Positions 5,818-8,952 of a stretch of DNA of 8,952 bases are shown here, one piece after another; position 1 is the first letter of the stretch, and every line of letters starts with the position of its first letter. The notes beneath the pieces were generated by a model that was given only the letters and a program-made list of their open reading frames with translations, ran no database searches and was not told where the DNA came from. The position numbers were made by a program, and so were the translations under genes. Source of the stretch: Barnesiella sp. (GTDB taxonomy: Bacteria > Bacteroidota > Bacteroidia > Bacteroidales > Muribaculaceae); contig JAAVEX010000003.1 in NCBI GenBank assembly GCA_014801065.1, forward strand, positions 1 to 8,952, written 5' to 3'.

Positions 5818-8400
5818 ATGTTGGAAGAAGATCGGATTCTAAAGATCAATATTGAAAATGAAATGAAGTCGGCCTACATTGACTATTCAATGTCGGTCAT
5901 TGTGTCACGCGCTCTGCCTGATGTCCGCGATGGACTTAAGCCTGTGCATCGCCGCGTGCTCTATGGAATGAACGAGATGGGTAACACCTCGGATCATCCC
6001 CATAAAAAAGCGGCAAACTGCGTAGGTGAGGTGATGGGTAAGTATCACCCCCATGGCGACTCGTCGATATATGGCACTGTGGTGCGTATGGCCCAGGATT
6101 GGTCGCTTCGTTACACATTGGTCGATGGCCACGGTAACTTTGGCTCGATCGACGGCGACGGCGCGGCAGCTATGCGTTACACTGAAGTGCGTCTTCAGCG
6201 CCTTGGCGAGGAAATGCTCAGCGATATTGACAGCGAAACAGTCGATTTTCAGCCTAACTATGATAACTCTCGCCGCGAACCGGTGGTGCTTCCTACCCGT
6301 TTCCCCAATCTGCTTGTAAACGGTGCGTCGGGTATTGCAGTGGGTATGGCCACGAATATCCCTCCTCATAATCTGACGGAGTGTATCAACGCATGCACGG
6401 CCTTGATCGACAATCGTGACATGACTGTCGCTGACCTCATGCAATATATTAAAGCGCCCGACTTCCCCACGGGAGGTACAATTTATGGCTACAATGGCGT
6501 GCGCGATGCGTTTGAAACCGGTCGCGGCCGTGTAGTGATTCGTGCAAAAGCTGAGATAGTCAATGAAGCTAATCATGAGAATATAATCGTCACTGAGATT
6601 CCCTACAATGTCAATAAGGCACTCCTTATTTCATATATAGCAGATCTGGTGACCGACAAAAAGCTCGACGGTATAGCCGATATCAATGATGAATCGGATT
6701 ATAAAGGCATGCGTATTGTCATTAAGCTTAAAAGCGATGCCAACGCCAATGTTGTGCTCAACAAGCTCTACAAAATGACACAGATGCAGTCGTCGTTCTC
6801 GGTCAACAATGTGGCTCTTGTCAATGGACGTCCGCGAACGTTGAACCTCAAAGAAATGCTGGAGGCATTTATCGAACATCGTCACGACGTGGTGACTCGC
6901 CGCACTCAGTTTGAACTTCGCAAGGCCCGCGAGCGCGCCCACATACTTGAAGGACTGATTATTGCTTCGCAAAATATCGACGAGGTGATCCATATTATTC
7001 GCAACTCCGCTTCGACCGAAGAAGCTCGTCAACGTCTCACGGAACGCTTCGAACTTACTGACGCTCAGACAGCTGCTATCGTTGAAATGCGTCTCAAACA
7101 GCTGACCGGACTCGAACAGGATAAACTGCGCGCTTCTTATGACGAGTTGATGAAAGAAATTGCCCGACTGCAAGAAATTCTTGATAACCCCGTGGTGTGC
7201 TGGAATCTCATCAAGGACGAACTCAATGAGGTGAGAGATAAGTTCGGCGACGAACGCCGCACTGAAATAGACTATACCGCCGGCGATTTCAATGCCGAGG
7301 ATTTCTATGCTGATGATGAAATGATCATAACCATCTCTCATTTGGGATATATAAAACGCACACCTCTAACTGAATTCCGCACTCAAAATCGTGGAGGTGT
7401 AGGCGCGAAGGGCAGCGATACTCGCGACGAAGACTTTATCGAATATATCTATCCGGCTTCGATGCATAATTATATGCTTTTCTTCACCGAGAAGGGTCGT
7501 TGCTACTGGCTTAAAGTGTACGAATTGCCCGAGGGTGGCAAAAATTCCAAGGGACGTGCCATCCAGAATCTTCTCAACATTGATTCCGACGATGCCGTCA
7601 ATGCAGTTATCCGCGTAAAAGGTCTGCAGGATAAAGAGTTTGTGACTTCCCATAACCTCGTGTTCTGCACCCGCAACGGTGTGATCAAGAAGACTTCACT
7701 TGAGGCTTACTCTCGTCCGCGCGCCAATGGTGTCAACGCTATTATTATTCGTGAGGACGACAAGCTTATCGCTGTTGAACTGACCGATGGAAATTCTGAA
7801 ATCCTTATGGCCAACCGCAATGGACGCGCCATCCGCTTCCATGAAAGTACTGTCCGTGAAATGGGACGTATGTCGACCGGTGTTCGCGGCATGACTCTTG
7901 ATGGTGATGACGATGAAGTAGTAGGAATGATCTGCATGGAGCCCGGAACTGCCAATAATGTGATGGTCGTTTCTGAAAATGGCTTCGGAAAACGTTCTGA
8001 TCTTGATGACTATCGTATCACTAACCGTGGTGGTAAGGGTGTGAAGACCATGAATATTACCGAAAAGACAGGCCGCCTTGTGGCAATCAAGAGCGTCAAC
8101 GATGAAAACGACCTCGTGATCATCAACAAGAGCGGAATCACACTGCGCATAAAAGTTGCTGATTTCCGTGTGATGGGTCGCGCCACTCAGGGTGTTCGCG
8201 TTATAAATCTCGAAAAGCGTAACGATGTTATCGCATCCGTATGCTGCGTTAACTCAGAATCAGAAGAAGCAGTGGAAGAAGAGGTTGCACAGTTTGAGAA
8301 TGGAGATGCCGACAGCTCGGCTGAAGGCAAGGTAGTATTCGATGTTGATCTTGACACTCCCGATGCCACGACTGATGAGCCGGACAGTCCGGAAGATTAA
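5818..8400 (+). CDS. gyrA: DNA gyrase subunit A
   Basis: This 860-residue protein is the breakage-reunion subunit of gyrase; with GyrB it introduces negative supercoils using ATP. The N-terminal winged-helix and tower region is complete: [13 protein letters not shown] at 34-46, the quinolone-resistance region with [10 protein letters not shown] at 74-83, and catalytic Tyr121 in AAMRYTE. The C-terminal beta-pinwheel begins near residue 500. Its first-blade GyrA box reads QNRGGVG (523-529) rather than QRRGGKG, and a later blade carries NRGGKG (736-741). The tail after about 813 is strongly acidic. The position aligned with E. coli Ser83 is Ser82, while that of Asp87 is Gly86. The start is the ATG at 5818 ([13 protein letters not shown]), in agreement with the family. 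No Shine-Dalgarno sequence precedes it, only an A/T-rich leader, as is usual in the phylum. The 'GyrA rather than ParC' call rests on the pinwheel, length and Bacteroidales-like wording. Confidence 0.97.
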   Translation: MLEEDRILKINIENEMKSAYIDYSMSVIVSRALPDVRDGLKPVHRRVLYGMNEMGNTSDHPHKKAANCVGEVMGKYHPHGDSSIYGTVVRMAQDWSLRYTLVDGHGNFGSIDGDGAAAMRYTEVRLQRLGEEMLSDIDSETVDFQPNYDNSRREPVVLPTRFPNLLVNGASGIAVGMATNIPPHNLTECINACTALIDNRDMTVADLMQYIKAPDFPTGGTIYGYNGVRDAFETGRGRVVIRAKAEIVNEANHENIIVTEIPYNVNKALLISYIADLVTDKKLDGIADINDESDYKGMRIVIKLKSDANANVVLNKLYKMTQMQSSFSVNNVALVNGRPRTLNLKEMLEAFIEHRHDVVTRRTQFELRKARERAHILEGLIIASQNIDEVIHIIRNSASTEEARQRLTERFELTDAQTAAIVEMRLKQLTGLEQDKLRASYDELMKEIARLQEILDNPVVCWNLIKDELNEVRDKFGDERRTEIDYTAGDFNAEDFYADDEMIITISHLGYIKRTPLTEFRTQNRGGVGAKGSDTRDEDFIEYIYPASMHNYMLFFTEKGRCYWLKVYELPEGGKNSKGRAIQNLLNIDSDDAVNAVIRVKGLQDKEFVTSHNLVFCTRNGVIKKTSLEAYSRPRANGVNAIIIREDDKLIAVELTDGNSEILMANRNGRAIRFHESTVREMGRMSTGVRGMTLDGDDDEVVGMICMEPGTANNVMVVSENGFGKRSDLDDYRITNRGGKGVKTMNITEKTGRLVAIKSVNDENDLVIINKSGITLRIKVADFRVMGRATQGVRVINLEKRNDVIASVCCVNSESEEAVEEEVAQFENGDADSSAEGKVVFDVDLDTPDATTDEPDSPED

Positions 8401-8472
8401 ATTCAAATAGCATTTAAATCCGGTCAAGGTTAAATATAACAATTACTTAGCAAAACTAAAAATTATATTATT

Positions 8473-8952
8473 ATGAAAAAATTGATTCTCATCGGTGTTG
8501 GCTTGTGCGCTTCTTTTGGCGTTATGGCCCAGACCGATTTGGTGAAACAGGTTGAGCGTAGCATAAAAGGTGCCAACCCCAACTATTCGCAGGCCCTTGC
8601 TGATATTCAGCCTGCTCTGACCAATAGCGAAACATCCGGACAGATGAACACATGGTATGTTGCCGGCAAGGCAGCCTTCGGTGTGTTCGACGATGCGTTC
8701 AAGAAAGCTGCTTCCGGTCAGGAACTTTCCAACGATGAAAAGAAAAAAGCAGGTAACGCTTATGTGAATGGTTTCGACTACTACATGCAGGCTCTCTCTC
8801 TCGACAGTCTGCCTGATGAAAAAGGAAAAATCAAACCCAAGAAGAGCAAAGAGATCCTGAACACTATCAAGGGTGCTCAGCCGTATCTCAACTATGCTGC
8901 CGGTTTCCTTTTCGACACCAATGACTATGATAATGCTTATCGTGCTCTCGAT
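8473..8952 (+). CDS. Exported tetratricopeptide-repeat protein downstream of gyrA (5' part only)
   Basis: This frame opens at an ATG at 8473 and runs off the right edge after 160 codons. The N-terminus MKKLILIGVGLCASFGVMAQ is a clear Sec signal peptide: a lysine pair, a hydrophobic core, and a probable signal peptidase I site after V-M-A. The mature part is helical and TPR-like: WYVAGKAAFGVFDDAFKKA (61-79) and PYLNYAAGFLFDTNDYDNAYRALD (137-160) carry the spaced small and aromatic residues of TPR helices. Between them is a lysine-rich insert (DEKGKIKPKKSKEIL, 115-129). I recognise this as the TPR protein family commonly found after gyrA in Bacteroidales; its biochemical role is unknown and presumably involves scaffold-type protein contacts in the periplasm or envelope. 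It starts 72 bp after gyrA, with no terminator hairpin or TAnnTTTG box seen in the gap, so co-transcription with gyrA is likely. Confidence 0.85.
   Translation, partial: MKKLILIGVGLCASFGVMAQTDLVKQVERSIKGANPNYSQALADIQPALTNSETSGQMNTWYVAGKAAFGVFDDAFKKAASGQELSNDEKKKAGNAYVNGFDYYMQALSLDSLPDEKGKIKPKKSKEILNTIKGAQPYLNYAAGFLFDTNDYDNAYRALD

Noticed and set aside
6058..6080. Acquired fluoroquinolone-resistance mutation in gyrA
   Set aside because: The non-acidic residue at the E. coli Asp87 position is probably normal for the lineage, and the main resistance site (Ser82) is wild type. It is kept only as an observation.
6631..7341. Minus-strand open frame of 236 codons inside gyrA
   Set aside because: It is antisense to the intact gyrase A frame, with no recognisable motif and no promoter or start context.
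1..8952. Mobile element, CRISPR array, tRNA, rRNA or defence system
   Set aside because: I saw no transposase or integrase motif, terminal repeats, regularly spaced repeats, cloverleaf or rRNA sequence. All long frames are core genes with similar codon use.

Overview
The window looks like ordinary core chromosome from a member of the Bacteroidales. The protein signatures support this: a GyrA with QNRGGVG in place of the canonical GyrA box, a HtpG of about 680 residues, a ClpC with an acidic linker, and a Bacteroidales-type secreted TPR protein directly after gyrA. The AT-rich start regions lack Shine-Dalgarno sequences, and a TAnnTTTG -7 box lies upstream of gyrA. The moderate GC content and GyrA wording would fit Muribaculaceae or a close relative, but that family assignment is an inference.

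Layout, left to right. (1) The 3' end of a plus-strand gene for a periplasmic solute-binding-type domain protein, cut by the left edge. (2) A short convergent gap holding a strong hairpin that best serves as the htpG terminator. (3) On the minus strand, clpC (5275 to 2717) followed by htpG (2606 to 558), separated by 110 bp that contain a second minus-strand terminator-like hairpin. (4) A 542-bp non-coding region (5276-5817) between the divergent clpC and gyrA. It contains a GC-richer island, repeats, a gyrA -7 box and an inverted repeat overlapping the predicted gyrA start site. (5) gyrA on the plus strand (5818-8400). (6) The 5' part of a gene for an exported TPR protein, cut by the right edge.

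clpC (AAA+ unfoldase, probably feeding ClpP) and htpG (Hsp90) form a protein quality-control pair. gyrA encodes the DNA breakage-reunion and wrapping subunit of gyrase. The TPR protein is envelope-targeted and probably follows gyrA in the same transcript.

I found no mobile element, CRISPR array, tRNA or rRNA, and no convincing new defence or metabolic system. The parts most worth a second look are the structured intergenic region between clpC and gyrA, the strand-specific terminator between clpC and htpG, and two lineage-type deviations in GyrA (Gly at the position of E. coli Asp87, and the altered GyrA box).
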